From assembly GCF_014905555.1 (NCBI RefSeq), contig NZ_BNGS01000003.1, forward strand, positions 372,001 through 436,000: 64,000 nt of DNA, read 5' to 3'. Positions 18,237 to 26,470 of this stretch are shown here, piece by piece. Made by a program: the position numbers and the translations under genes. The notes below the pieces were generated by a model. The model was not told the DNA's origin, did not search any database, and saw only the letters and a list, made by a program, of their open reading frames with translations. Origin of the DNA: Streptomyces sp. Y2F8-2. Lineage in GTDB: Bacteria > Actinomycetota > Actinomycetes > Streptomycetales > Streptomycetaceae. Position 1 is the first letter of the stretch. Each line of letters opens with the position of its first letter.

Positions 18237-19577
18237 TCAGGGCCGGGCGGCGCGCCGGCGCCTGAGGGCCCGGGCCCGGCGGGCGACCCTGCGGACGGTG
18301 GCGTTGCGCGGGATGAACGCCAGCTGGACGGGGATCCCGCCGGGCAGCGCCAGCGAGGTCAGGCGCCGGCGCTTGAAGTACCGCCAGGTGCGCGGGCTCA
18401 GGTGCTCGGTGAGATAACGCTCGGCGTGCGCCCGCAGATCCGGGTAGATCTTCGGCTGCATCGCGAAGCCCACGGCCCGCACGAGCGCGTCGAGGTCCTC
18501 GACCTCCATGCCCCGGCGCTGGTCCTCGACCGCCTTGCGGGCCGTCAGCTCGGGCAGCAGCGCGTCGACGATCGTGACCGGGACGCGGTTGCTGTTCTCG
18601 TACGGTGTCAGGCGCTCCAGCAGGGTCTCGGTGCCGATACGGGCGACCGGGAGGCCGTAGAACGCGGACGCGGTGAGCAGCGCGGTGGAGAAGCAGCCGA
18701 CGACCAGGGCCGGACGCATGCGCTGGTACAGCACCTCGGCGAGCACCGGGGTGTCGAGCACCGTCAGGTCGGCGCCCAGCCTCTCGGCCTCCTTCTCCAG
18801 CGCGCGCGACCAGCGGGCCGGAGCCGAGGGGTGCGGCTTGAACACCACCCGGGTGTGCCCGAGCGCGACGGCGCCCTTCAGCATCCGTACGTGGAGGTTC
18901 TCCTCCTCCACGGCGGTGAGTATGTCGAGCGCCGAGAGGTACTGGCCGAGCAGCAGCGCGGGGGCCTGAACGGCGGGCAGCGCGTCGCCGGTGTCCTCGA
19001 GTTCCGCGAGCACCTTGGAGAACGCGTCCGTCGGCACGATCTCCAGCTCGACGCCGAACTCGGTCAGCAGCAGCGGCTTCAGGCCGGGGACCAGGTCCAG
19101 GTGCAGCAGCCGGTCCACGCGGGTGCCGACCAGCGGGTCGATCTTGTTGCGGGTGGGGCCGTAGCTCATCAGGCCGTCCGCGTAGACGGTGACGGGCGCG
19201 CCGGTGAAGATCTGGCAGACGCCGAGCGCCGGGTTGACCTGGATGGACTCGACGGCCAGCTCGATGTCGTCGTCGCCGAGGTTCCACAGGAGCCGCAGGT
19301 GCCGTTCCCACAGCGGGACGTCGTCCAGGCGCGGGGCCCAGCCGCCCGGGTGGAAGGGGTGGATGGTCTCGTTCCAGGAGATGACTTCGTCGAAGCGGCC
19401 GCGCAGCCGCTCGAAGCCGGGCATCTCGTCCAGACCGGGCGTGGTCTCGGGCGTCGCCGCGTTGTTGGACACGAGCAGGATGCGCCGGTCGGCGGGCGCG
19501 AAGCACTCGCTGTCCAGCGCCGCGGCCAGGGTCGCGGTGCCGTACAGCGTCGACGCCAGGAAGATCTGCGTCGTCAC
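18237..19577 (-). CDS. Polysialyltransferase-like glycosyltransferase
   Basis: A 446-residue GT-B type protein resembling the alpha-2,8-polysialyltransferase (POLYST) family, which transfers sialic-type sugars from CMP donors. Visible motifs are TQIFLASTLYG at the N-terminus, the acidic-Gly motif in VYADGLMSYG (about 125-134), KPHPSAP (about 247) for CMP binding, and the Ser/Thr motif GCFSTALLTASAFYGLP. The C-terminal tail is strongly basic, as for proteins that sit at the membrane face. The GTG start overlaps the stop of the upstream GT2 gene by four bases. With neuA/neuB homologues nearby, it may build a nonulosonic-acid polymer. Confidence 0.8.
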   Translation of the reverse strand: MTTQIFLASTLYGTATLAAALDSECFAPADRRILLVSNNAATPETTPGLDEMPGFERLRGRFDEVISWNETIHPFHPGGWAPRLDDVPLWERHLRLLWNLGDDDIELAVESIQVNPALGVCQIFTGAPVTVYADGLMSYGPTRNKIDPLVGTRVDRLLHLDLVPGLKPLLLTEFGVELEIVPTDAFSKVLAELEDTGDALPAVQAPALLLGQYLSALDILTAVEEENLHVRMLKGAVALGHTRVVFKPHPSAPARWSRALEKEAERLGADLTVLDTPVLAEVLYQRMRPALVVGCFSTALLTASAFYGLPVARIGTETLLERLTPYENSNRVPVTIVDALLPELTARKAVEDQRRGMEVEDLDALVRAVGFAMQPKIYPDLRAHAERYLTEHLSPRTWRYFKRRRLTSLALPGGIPVQLAFIPRNATVRRVARRARALRRRRAARP

Positions 19578-20551
19578 GCGGCCACCCCCGCGGAGGCGGG
19601 ACGGCGGCGCAGCCGGCGCAGGCGCGAGGCCCGCTCGATGTCCATGGAGTCCAGGGCGTCGTCGAGCACGTCCTGCGGCATGCGCCGCAGTGCGACAGCA
19701 CTCATCGACTTCAGTTTCCGTGCCACCGGCGGCTCGAACCTTTCGATGGATCCCAGATGGTGGGAAATGATCGCGCAGTAGGTGCGCACGGCCTTGGGGA
19801 GCAGTTTGTCGGCATCCTGGTCCCCGGCGGTCTCCGCCACGACCTGGTCGAACGCGCGGATGAAGTCCAGTTGCCGCACATCCCCGATCTGCGTGAGCGA
19901 GGAGGCGACACCGCGCCGGTAGTAGACGCCCATGAGGCTCACCGCGGCGAAGGATTCCGCCTCCCGGTGCAGCTTCCAGATCCAGGGCCGGTCCTCGGCG
20001 GTGCGCAGGCCGTCGGTGAAGTGCAGCAGACCGCGGTCGACGAGGCGGCGGTGGTATGCACCCGCCCAGGCGTACGCGTAGTCGACGGAGGTGGAGCGGT
20101 CGGCGGGCAGGATGGCGTCGCGCGGGTTCATCACCACCCCGCGCCGGCCGTGCGGCACCCGGTGGATGGCGCGCGCCCGCCCGGTGCACTGGACGTGGTC
20201 GGTGCGCACGAAGTCGCAGCCCAACTCCTCGATGGCGGCGACCAGTTTGGGATAGTAGCCGGGGGCGAGCCAGTCGTCCCCGTCGAGGAACGTGAGGTAC
20301 TCGCCGCGTGCCGTGTCGATCCCGGTGTTGCGTGCGGTCGCCAGCCCCCCGTTCTTCTCGTGCCGCACCACCACCGCGCCTGGCAGCTCTCGCTCCGCAC
20401 GCGCGAGGATGTCCGGTGTCTCGTCGCGCGAGCAATCGTCGACGAGAATGAATTCGAAGTCCTCGCGCGCGTTCGCACGCAGGCTCTTCAGGGTGTCGGG
20501 CGCGTATTGCTGCACGTTGTAGAACGGCACGATGACGGAGAGCTTGACCAC
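19574..20551 (-). CDS. Family 2 glycosyltransferase
   Basis: A 325-residue GT-A glycosyltransferase of family 2, cytoplasmic. It begins KLSVIVPFYNVQQY; the nucleotide-binding region has ILVDDCSRDETPDI and NGGLATARNTGIDTA, and the metal-binding DxD motif is FLDGDDWLAPGYY. A later RTAEDRPWIWKL segment carries the ED acceptor-side motif. It overlaps the polysialyltransferase-like gene by four bases, so the two are one operon. The GTG at 20551 is preferred because the family N-terminus starts there; the frame is open further upstream. Acceptor unknown, probably the linkage unit or backbone of the surface polymer. Confidence 0.88.
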   Translation of the reverse strand: MVKLSVIVPFYNVQQYAPDTLKSLRANAREDFEFILVDDCSRDETPDILARAERELPGAVVVRHEKNGGLATARNTGIDTARGEYLTFLDGDDWLAPGYYPKLVAAIEELGCDFVRTDHVQCTGRARAIHRVPHGRRGVVMNPRDAILPADRSTSVDYAYAWAGAYHRRLVDRGLLHFTDGLRTAEDRPWIWKLHREAESFAAVSLMGVYYRRGVASSLTQIGDVRQLDFIRAFDQVVAETAGDQDADKLLPKAVRTYCAIISHHLGSIERFEPPVARKLKSMSAVALRRMPQDVLDDALDSMDIERASRLRRLRRRPASAGVAA

Positions 20552-20749
20552 GCCTGTGACGGTAGGCGGCGGCCCGGCATTCGTCTTGACCGGCGGTTTG
20601 ATGCGGAGTGAACGACGCGTGGCGGAATAGTGAACCCAGTTGTTTCCTGGCGGTTTCACCGACTGATTCGCTGTCCGTCGCCGCGCTGTTAACCCTTTGT
20701 TGTATTCCGCTTCGGCCGCGCCTCGAAATCCCTTCCTAGCGTCTTCGTC
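20552..20749. promoter_or_regulatory. Divergent promoter region of polymer cluster
   Basis: A 198-bp region between divergently read cluster genes, more AT-rich than its surroundings. It must contain promoters for both arms. No clear palindromic operator or -35/-10 pair can be named by eye. Confidence 0.6.
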
Positions 20750-22123
20750 GTGCCAGCAAGTACTGCAAGGCGTCTGCGGGTCGCCGTCCTAGCCGATTCC
20801 GACACCCGGTGGAAATGGGGTGCGCTCACCGCTGCCCGCATTTCACCGACGGAATTCGCGGAGACCACCGAATCGACGGAAACATCCGATAAAACAGCCG
20901 ATTCGGACATCCGGCTCGACGGTTTCCTCCTGCGGGGCCGTGCCACCCCCACCGCCCGCCAGCTCAGGGAGGTCGGCGTCCGCGCGGACTCGCTCCGCGA
21001 GGTCACCGCCGTCGAATTCCTGCGCGAGATGACGCAGGAGACGTACGACGTCCTCGTGCTCGCACTCGTCGGCGGCGGCGTCCAGGCGATGCTGCACGGT
21101 CTCGCCCACGCCTGGCAGGGACGCCCCGAGCGGCCCGTGGTGGTCACCGGCTACGTCGGTGTCGTCTACGAGAAGCTCGCCGACGGCCTGCTGCTGCGGC
21201 ACGGCGCGGACCTGGTCCTCGCCAACTCCCGCCAGGACGCCGAGCGTTTCAGGGCCGTCCTCGAGGGGGTGGGCGCCGACGCCTCGTCGGTGACCGAGGT
21301 CGCGCTGCCCTTCCTCGGCGGCGCCCCCTACGAGAAGAAGGACCCCTACACGGTCGTCTTCGCCGCCCAGCCCTCCGTCCCTGAGACCCGCAAGGACCGT
21401 GCGTACCTGCTGGACCGGCTCGTCCGGCACGCGCGCCGCCACCCCGAGCGCGAGGTGCTGCTCAAGCTGCGCTCCAAGCCGGGCGAGCACACCACCCACA
21501 TCGAGGAACTGCCCTACCAGAAGCTGGCCCGGCGGCACGACCTGCCGGCCAACTTCCGCCTGGTCTACGGGAACATGGGCGAGGTCCTCGACCACACCGA
21601 CCTGCTGGTCACGGTCAGCTCGACAGCCGCCCTGGAGTCCCTGCACCGCCGTATCCCCACCGTCGTCCTCACCGACCTCGGGGTGCGGGAGGCGCTCGGC
21701 AACCACCACTTCGTGGGTTCGGGCTGCCTCGCCTCCTGGGACCAGCTCGACGCCGGGCACGAGCCGACACCCGATGCCGAGTGGGTGGCCCGGCAGGGCG
21801 TCGCTGCCGGGGGTTCCCCCTCTGGGGGAGATTCGTACGCCACCGCCTTCGACGAGGCCCGCAAGCGTATCGGCGAGCTGCTGACCACCGGCGGACTCCC
21901 GCCGCTCAAGCCCTACTACACCCCTGTCACCGCGCCCGGCTATCTGCCCGGCGTCCTCGCCCGCCACCACCTCGCCCCGGACGGCAGCCCGTTGCCGGGC
22001 GCGCCCGCCTCCGACCAGGCGCCCGGACCCGTACGCCGGATCGTCCGCCGTGCGGCGCGTGGCGCGTACCGGCACGGGGTGCAGCGGGTGGCGCCCGTCA
22101 TCCGGCGGATGGGTGAGCTGTGA
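20750..22123 (+). CDS. DUF6716-like putative glycosyltransferase
   Basis: A 457-residue protein resembling the actinobacterial DUF6716 family. It looks like a GT-B fold: LRVAVLADSDTRWKWG at the N-terminus, then YDVLVLALVGGGVQAML, a VTGYVGVVYEKLADGLLLRHGADLV segment, VLLKLRSKPGEH (basic pyrophosphate-binding-like), and LLVTVSSTAALESLHRRIPTVVL, the Ser/Thr motif also seen in polysialyl-type transferases. First gene of the rightward arm; the next gene follows with a strong ribosome site. A short palindromic CCCCC-TCT-GGGGG repeat is read through in frame at 21809-21830. Role in the polymer is inferred. Confidence 0.72.
   Translation: MPASTARRLRVAVLADSDTRWKWGALTAARISPTEFAETTESTETSDKTADSDIRLDGFLLRGRATPTARQLREVGVRADSLREVTAVEFLREMTQETYDVLVLALVGGGVQAMLHGLAHAWQGRPERPVVVTGYVGVVYEKLADGLLLRHGADLVLANSRQDAERFRAVLEGVGADASSVTEVALPFLGGAPYEKKDPYTVVFAAQPSVPETRKDRAYLLDRLVRHARRHPEREVLLKLRSKPGEHTTHIEELPYQKLARRHDLPANFRLVYGNMGEVLDHTDLLVTVSSTAALESLHRRIPTVVLTDLGVREALGNHHFVGSGCLASWDQLDAGHEPTPDAEWVARQGVAAGGSPSGGDSYATAFDEARKRIGELLTTGGLPPLKPYYTPVTAPGYLPGVLARHHLAPDGSPLPGAPASDQAPGPVRRIVRRAARGAYRHGVQRVAPVIRRMGEL
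21809..21830. repeat. Short palindromic repeat inside coding sequence
   Basis: GGGGGTTCCCCCTCTGGGGG-type sequence, a small dispersed Streptomyces palindrome, translated as a Gly/Ser/Pro-rich insert in the DUF6716-like protein. Confidence 0.5.
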
Positions 22124-22146
22124 CCTCTCTTCAAGGAGTGGACCCC

Positions 22147-23421
22147 ATGCCCAACCCGGAAGCGGGCCGAGGCGCTTCGGTGCGCCGGGTGCTCGCAGTG
22201 ATCCCCGCGCGCGGCGGCTCCAAGGGCGTGCCCGCGAAGAACCTCGCCCCCGTCGGCGGTGTGCCGCTGGTGGCGCGCGCGGTGCGCGAGTGCCTCGCGG
22301 CCCGCCTGGTGACGGACGTCGTGGTGTCCACCGACGACCAGGCCATCGCCGCGACCGCGCGCCAGGCCGGCGCCGAGGTCGTGCTGCGGCCGGCCGCCAT
22401 CGCCGGTGACACGGCCACCTCGGAGGCCGCCGTCCTGCACGCCATGGCCGCCCACGAGGCCCTGCACGGCGCGTCCGTCGACGTCGTCCTGCTCGTGCAG
22501 TGCACCAGCCCGTTCATCGTCCGCGAGGACATCGACGGGGTGGCGGGCGCGATCGTCGAGAACGGCGCGGACACCGCGGTGACCGTGGCCCCCTTCCACG
22601 GCTTCATCTGGCGAGACCACGAGGACGCGGCGGACGAGGTCGCCGCCGGTACCCGCGCGGAGGCCGACGCGGCCGTCGGCGGCGGCTACGGCGTCAACCA
22701 CGACAAGTCCTTCCGCCCGCGCCGCCAGGACCGCCCCCAGGACCTGCTGGAGACCGGCGCCGCCTACGCGATGGACGCGGCCGGCTTCCGCGAGCACCAG
22801 CACCGCTTCTTCGGCCGTACGGAGCTGGTGCGGACGGACCCGGCGCGGGTCCTGGAGATCGACGACCCGCACGACCTGGCGCGGGCACGGGCTCTGGCGC
22901 CCCTCTTCGACGCGGACCTGCCCGGTTCGCTGCCCACTGCTGATGACGTCGACGCGGTCGTACTGGACTTCGACGGCACCCAGACCGACGACCGGGTGCT
23001 GATCGACGCCGATGGAAAGGAGTTCGTCTCCGTGCACCGCGGGGACGGACTCGGCATCGCGGCCCTGCGCAAGAGCGGGCTGAAGATGCTGATCCTCTCC
23101 ACGGAAGTGAACCCGGTCGTCGCCGCACGGGCCCGGAAGCTCAAGATCCCGGTCCTGCACGGCATCGACCGGAAGGACCTCGCGCTGAAGCAGTGGTGCG
23201 AGGAGCAGGGCATCGCGCCCGAGCGCGTGCTCTACGTCGGCAACGACGTCAACGACCTCCCGTGCCTCGCCCTCGTCGGCTGGCCCGTGGCGGTCGCGAG
23301 CGCCCACGACGTGGTACGCGGCGCCGCCCGTGCGGTCACCACCGTCCCCGGTGGCGACGGCGCGATCCGAGAGATCGCCAGCTGGATCCTCGGCCCCTCT
23401 CTCGATTCCCTCCACACGTAA
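22147..23421 (+). CDS. CMP-nonulosonate synthetase fused to HAD phosphatase
   Basis: A 424-residue fusion. The N-terminal domain (about 10-250) is a NeuA-type cytidylyltransferase: AVIPARGGSKGVPAKN binds CTP, and LVQCTSPF and the FRPRRQDRPQDLLETGAAYAM region follow the family pattern. It activates a nonulosonic acid to the CMP sugar. The C-terminal domain (about 265-424) is a KdsC-like HAD phosphatase: DFDGTQTDD holds the nucleophile Asp, VLYVGNDVNDLPCL is motif IV. Phosphatase activity would fit removal of phosphate from a nonulosonate 9-phosphate. The ATG at 22147 has AAGGAG eight bases upstream; the GTG at 22120 overlapping the previous gene has none. Confidence 0.9.
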   Translation: MPNPEAGRGASVRRVLAVIPARGGSKGVPAKNLAPVGGVPLVARAVRECLAARLVTDVVVSTDDQAIAATARQAGAEVVLRPAAIAGDTATSEAAVLHAMAAHEALHGASVDVVLLVQCTSPFIVREDIDGVAGAIVENGADTAVTVAPFHGFIWRDHEDAADEVAAGTRAEADAAVGGGYGVNHDKSFRPRRQDRPQDLLETGAAYAMDAAGFREHQHRFFGRTELVRTDPARVLEIDDPHDLARARALAPLFDADLPGSLPTADDVDAVVLDFDGTQTDDRVLIDADGKEFVSVHRGDGLGIAALRKSGLKMLILSTEVNPVVAARARKLKIPVLHGIDRKDLALKQWCEEQGIAPERVLYVGNDVNDLPCLALVGWPVAVASAHDVVRGAARAVTTVPGGDGAIREIASWILGPSLDSLHT

Positions 23422-23435
23422 GGACAGTTCCTGCC

Positions 23436-24374
23436 ATGAGCACCAACTCCCGTCTGCGCACGTTCGGTTCCCGCGAGGTCGGCCCGGGCAAGCCCGTCTA
23501 CATCTGCGGCGAGATCGGCATCAACCACAACGGTGAGCTGGAGAACGCCTTCAAGCTGATCGACGTGGCCGTCGAGGCCGGCTGCGACGCCGTGAAGTTC
23601 CAGAAGCGCACCCCTGAGATCTGCACCCCGCGCGACCAGTGGGACATCGAGCGCGACACCCCGTGGGGCCGGATGACCTACATCGACTACCGCCACCGCG
23701 TGGAGTTCGGCGAGGACGAGTACCGCCGGATCGACGAGTACTGCGCGGAGAAGGGCATCCACTGGTTCGCGTCCCCGTGGGACACCGAGGCGGTCGCCTT
23801 CCTGGAGAAGTTCGACCTCCCCGCCCACAAGGTCGCCTCCGCGTCCCTCACCGACGACGAGCTGCTGCGCGCCCTGCGCGCGACCGGCCGCACGATCATC
23901 CTGTCCACGGGCATGTCGACCCCGAGGCAGATCCGCCACGCGGTGGAGGTGCTCGGCAGCGACAACATCCTCATGTGCCACGCCACCTCGACCTACCCGG
24001 CGAAGGCCGAGGAGCTCAACCTCCGCGTGATCAACACGCTGGAGAAGGAGTACCCGAACGTCCCGATCGGCTACTCCGGCCACGAGACCGGCCTGCAGAC
24101 CACGCTGGCCGCGGTCGCCCTCGGCGCGGTGTTCGTCGAGCGCCACATCACCCTCGACCGCGCCATGTGGGGCTCCGACCAGGCGGCCTCCGTCGAGCCC
24201 CAGGGCCTCACGCGCCTGGTGCGCGACATCCGCACCATCGAGGCGGCACTGGGCGACGGTGTGAAGAAGGTCTACGACTCCGAGCTCGGCCCGATGAAGA
24301 AGCTGCGCCGCGTCACCGGCGTCGTCGCCGAGGCGGAGATCGCCGTGGCCGCCGGCGAGCCGGCGGCGGTCTGA
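23436..24374 (+). CDS. NeuB-type nonulosonate synthase, no SAF domain
   Basis: A 312-residue NeuB family synthase that condenses phosphoenolpyruvate with a hexose or hexosamine derivative to give a nine-carbon acid. The TIM barrel is complete: ICGEIGINHNGELENAFKLI, AVKFQKRTPE, HWFASPWDTEAVAFLE, IILSTGMST, LMCHATSTYPA, GYSGHETGLQTTLAAVALGA and ERHITLDR. Family members are usually about 345 residues because of a C-terminal SAF (antifreeze-like) domain; here the protein stops right after the barrel's KKLRRV helix. The gene lies 14 bases after the CMP-synthetase fusion in an operon. Product could be Kdn, a sialic acid or similar. Confidence 0.9.
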   Translation: MSTNSRLRTFGSREVGPGKPVYICGEIGINHNGELENAFKLIDVAVEAGCDAVKFQKRTPEICTPRDQWDIERDTPWGRMTYIDYRHRVEFGEDEYRRIDEYCAEKGIHWFASPWDTEAVAFLEKFDLPAHKVASASLTDDELLRALRATGRTIILSTGMSTPRQIRHAVEVLGSDNILMCHATSTYPAKAEELNLRVINTLEKEYPNVPIGYSGHETGLQTTLAAVALGAVFVERHITLDRAMWGSDQAASVEPQGLTRLVRDIRTIEAALGDGVKKVYDSELGPMKKLRRVTGVVAEAEIAVAAGEPAAV

Positions 24375-24400
24375 GCGCCTTACGGAACGGTCGTACACCG

Positions 24401-25891
24401 ATGAGCCCCCGCGCCGGATCCGCCGGCCACCGCCGTTCCACGCTGGCCTTCGTCGAGAGCCCGGTACAGCTCCTGAACGTGCTGGAGTGGGCCCACGCGC
24501 ACGCCCTGGGCACCGCGGGGGGCGCCGTGCCCGGGCGCGCGGCGGCGGTCCCGGCGCAGGGGCGCCGGCGGCCAGGGGTGATTCCCGCGCAGGGGGGCCG
24601 GGGGGCTGGAGCGGGGCGTACGGCGGGGGACGGGGCGGGGCCGCGCGGTACGGCGCCGGGGGACGGGACGGGGCCGCGCGGTACGGCGCCGGGGGACGGG
24701 ACGGGGCCGCGCGGTACGGCGCCGGGGGACGGGACGGGGCCGCGCGGTACGGCGCCGGGGGACGGGACGGGGCCGCGCGGTACGACGGGGGACGGCGCGG
24801 GCGCGGGGGTGGACGGTGCGGTGCCGCGGGACGGGGGTGCGGCGGACGGTACGGCGCCGGGGGACGGGGGCGCGGCGGACGGTACGGCGCAGGAGGGGCT
24901 CACCCTGGTGGTGCTGGCGCCCACCGACCCGATGACCCGGGGCCAGCTGCGCCGCATGGCGGAACTGGCCCGTGACGAGGGGTACGAGGTCCGCTGGGAG
25001 GAGGCCCGGGGCGGGGTCCTGGCGCCCTTCCAGACCATCGGCGGCCTCACCCCGCTGCTGCGCCGGGCGCGCCGGGTGGTGATGGGGGACCCGTTCTCCC
25101 GCTACGTCCAGCTGCTGCTGACCATCACCGGGGCCCGGGAGCTGGTGGTGGTGGACGACGGCACCGCGACCATGGAGTTCGTCGCCCAGCTCGCCCGCGG
25201 TGAACGCCTGGTGCGCTGGCACCGCAAGGGCGGCCGCCGGAGCCCCCGGGACCTGCTGTTCGCACCGGTGTCGTCCTCGGCGCGCCGCAGACTGACCCCG
25301 GGTACCCGGCACACCGTGGAGATCTTCTCCTCCATGCCGATCGAGGAGGCCCCGGCCGGGGCCACGATCACGCCGAACGACTTCGCCTGGACCCGGGCCC
25401 GCTTCGGCCCGCCACGCCTGACCAAGGGCGCGGACCTGGTCGGCACCTCCCTCGTCGAGACGGGCGTGGTGGACGGCGAGCGCTATCTGGAGGCGGTGCG
25501 GTCCCTCGCCACCGCTCACGGGGCGACCCGCTACTTCGCCCACCGCAGGGAGAGCCCCGTGAAACTCCACAAGCTGGCGGTGGAGACGGGCCTGGAGGTG
25601 GTCCGGCCGGACCTGCCCCTGGAACTGATCGCCCGCCGCGGCCCCGTCGGCCGTACGATCCTCAGCTTCCCCTCCACGGTCGTCCACACCCTGCCGCTGG
25701 CCCTCGTCGGCACGGAGGTCCGCGTCGCGGTGTGCGACATCGACCCTGCCTGGCTCACGGACCACGCCTCGCCCCGGGCGCAGGGCTTCCTGTCCGGGGT
25801 GACGGACACGGCGCGGGACGTGGACCGGGTGTCGTCGGCGACGGGGGGACCGGACGTGGCGGCCGCCGAGCAGGACGTGGCGGCGGGATAG
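24401..25891 (+). CDS. Polysialyltransferase-like protein with repeat insert
   Basis: A 496-residue protein, last gene of the rightward arm. The fold is a GT-B of the bacterial sialyl/polysialyltransferase type: an N-terminal strand LAFVESPVQLLNVLEWAHA (about 15-33), a VVVDDGTATMEF acidic-Gly motif (about 250), FAHRRES and FPSTVVHTLPLALVG in the C-terminal half. Between the first and second strands lies an unusual Gly/Ala/Pro/Asp-rich stretch of about 125 residues (about 40-165) encoded by 33-bp tandem repeats. Removing it would leave a normal-length protein. Probable donor: a CMP-activated nonulosonic acid from the preceding two genes. Confidence 0.72.
   Translation: MSPRAGSAGHRRSTLAFVESPVQLLNVLEWAHAHALGTAGGAVPGRAAAVPAQGRRRPGVIPAQGGRGAGAGRTAGDGAGPRGTAPGDGTGPRGTAPGDGTGPRGTAPGDGTGPRGTAPGDGTGPRGTTGDGAGAGVDGAVPRDGGAADGTAPGDGGAADGTAQEGLTLVVLAPTDPMTRGQLRRMAELARDEGYEVRWEEARGGVLAPFQTIGGLTPLLRRARRVVMGDPFSRYVQLLLTITGARELVVVDDGTATMEFVAQLARGERLVRWHRKGGRRSPRDLLFAPVSSSARRRLTPGTRHTVEIFSSMPIEEAPAGATITPNDFAWTRARFGPPRLTKGADLVGTSLVETGVVDGERYLEAVRSLATAHGATRYFAHRRESPVKLHKLAVETGLEVVRPDLPLELIARRGPVGRTILSFPSTVVHTLPLALVGTEVRVAVCDIDPAWLTDHASPRAQGFLSGVTDTARDVDRVSSATGGPDVAAAEQDVAAG
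24647..24778 (+). repeat. Four perfect 33-bp tandem repeats in coding region
   Basis: Four identical, gapless 33-bp units (24647-24679, 24680-24712, 24713-24745, 24746-24778), each coding for 11 residues of GTAPGDGTGPR type. Degenerate copies flank them on both sides. Being a multiple of three, copy-number change keeps the frame. Confidence 0.95.
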
Positions 25892-26470
25892 ACCGCCGAC
25901 CGGGCCGGAGCCCCGCCAGATCGTCGGGCATGCGGTCGGCGCAGTCCGGGGCCATCGCGTCGCACGACACGCGGGTGCTCCGTAGGAAGTCCGGTTCCTC
26001 GGCGTTTCACGGTTCACGCGGGTGACGCCACCCGCGCGGGCGCACGGGCAGAAGGCTGCTTTCAAGCGTTCACCACTTCGCCATGTGAGGCCGCGCACGG
26101 GCTGGGGAGTCGTAGGGGAGGTGACGCTTCTGCGACGGGAAGGCGGCGTGCCGTGGTATCCGTGGTGTACGGGAATCGCTCGGAACCCTTCGAGCGTTCA
26201 CGTAACGGGACGCCCGTACACGGAAGCGGTCCCGTCCTGGGATCACCGGGCGCCTCCCACGGCGCCGGGACGCCGTCGCGGTCACCTCCGCGGCCCCGTT
26301 CCCGCCCCCGGCGCGATCCCGTCGCCCGGAAAGCCGGGCGAGTTTACCCATCCCCACAGCCGACCATGCGGCGTGCGGCCAGATTTTTCTCCCCTGACGG
26401 GCTGAAGTTTTGTTGATCGCAGGGAGGCCGGCCGCCCGATCGCCTTACCCTTCAAAGGGTGAACCAATTG
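25892..26470. other. Intergenic region with nested hairpin
   Basis: About 580 bases without a convincing gene; the short frames here have non-biological composition. At 26165-26221 a nested inverted repeat is visible: outer arms GTGTACGGG / CCCGTACAC (26165-26173, 26213-26221) and inner arms CGCTCG / CGAGCG (26177-26182, 26191-26196). It could be a transcript-end structure for the polymer operon or a regulatory RNA structure. Confidence 0.5.

Noticed and set aside
24647..24778. Possible CRISPR or minisatellite outside genes
   Set aside because: The repeats are in frame within a gene whose fold continues on both sides.
26022..26405. 127-codon plus-strand frame in the gap before the amidohydrolase
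   Set aside because: Pro/Arg-rich with no domain and no start signal; overlaps the nested hairpin.
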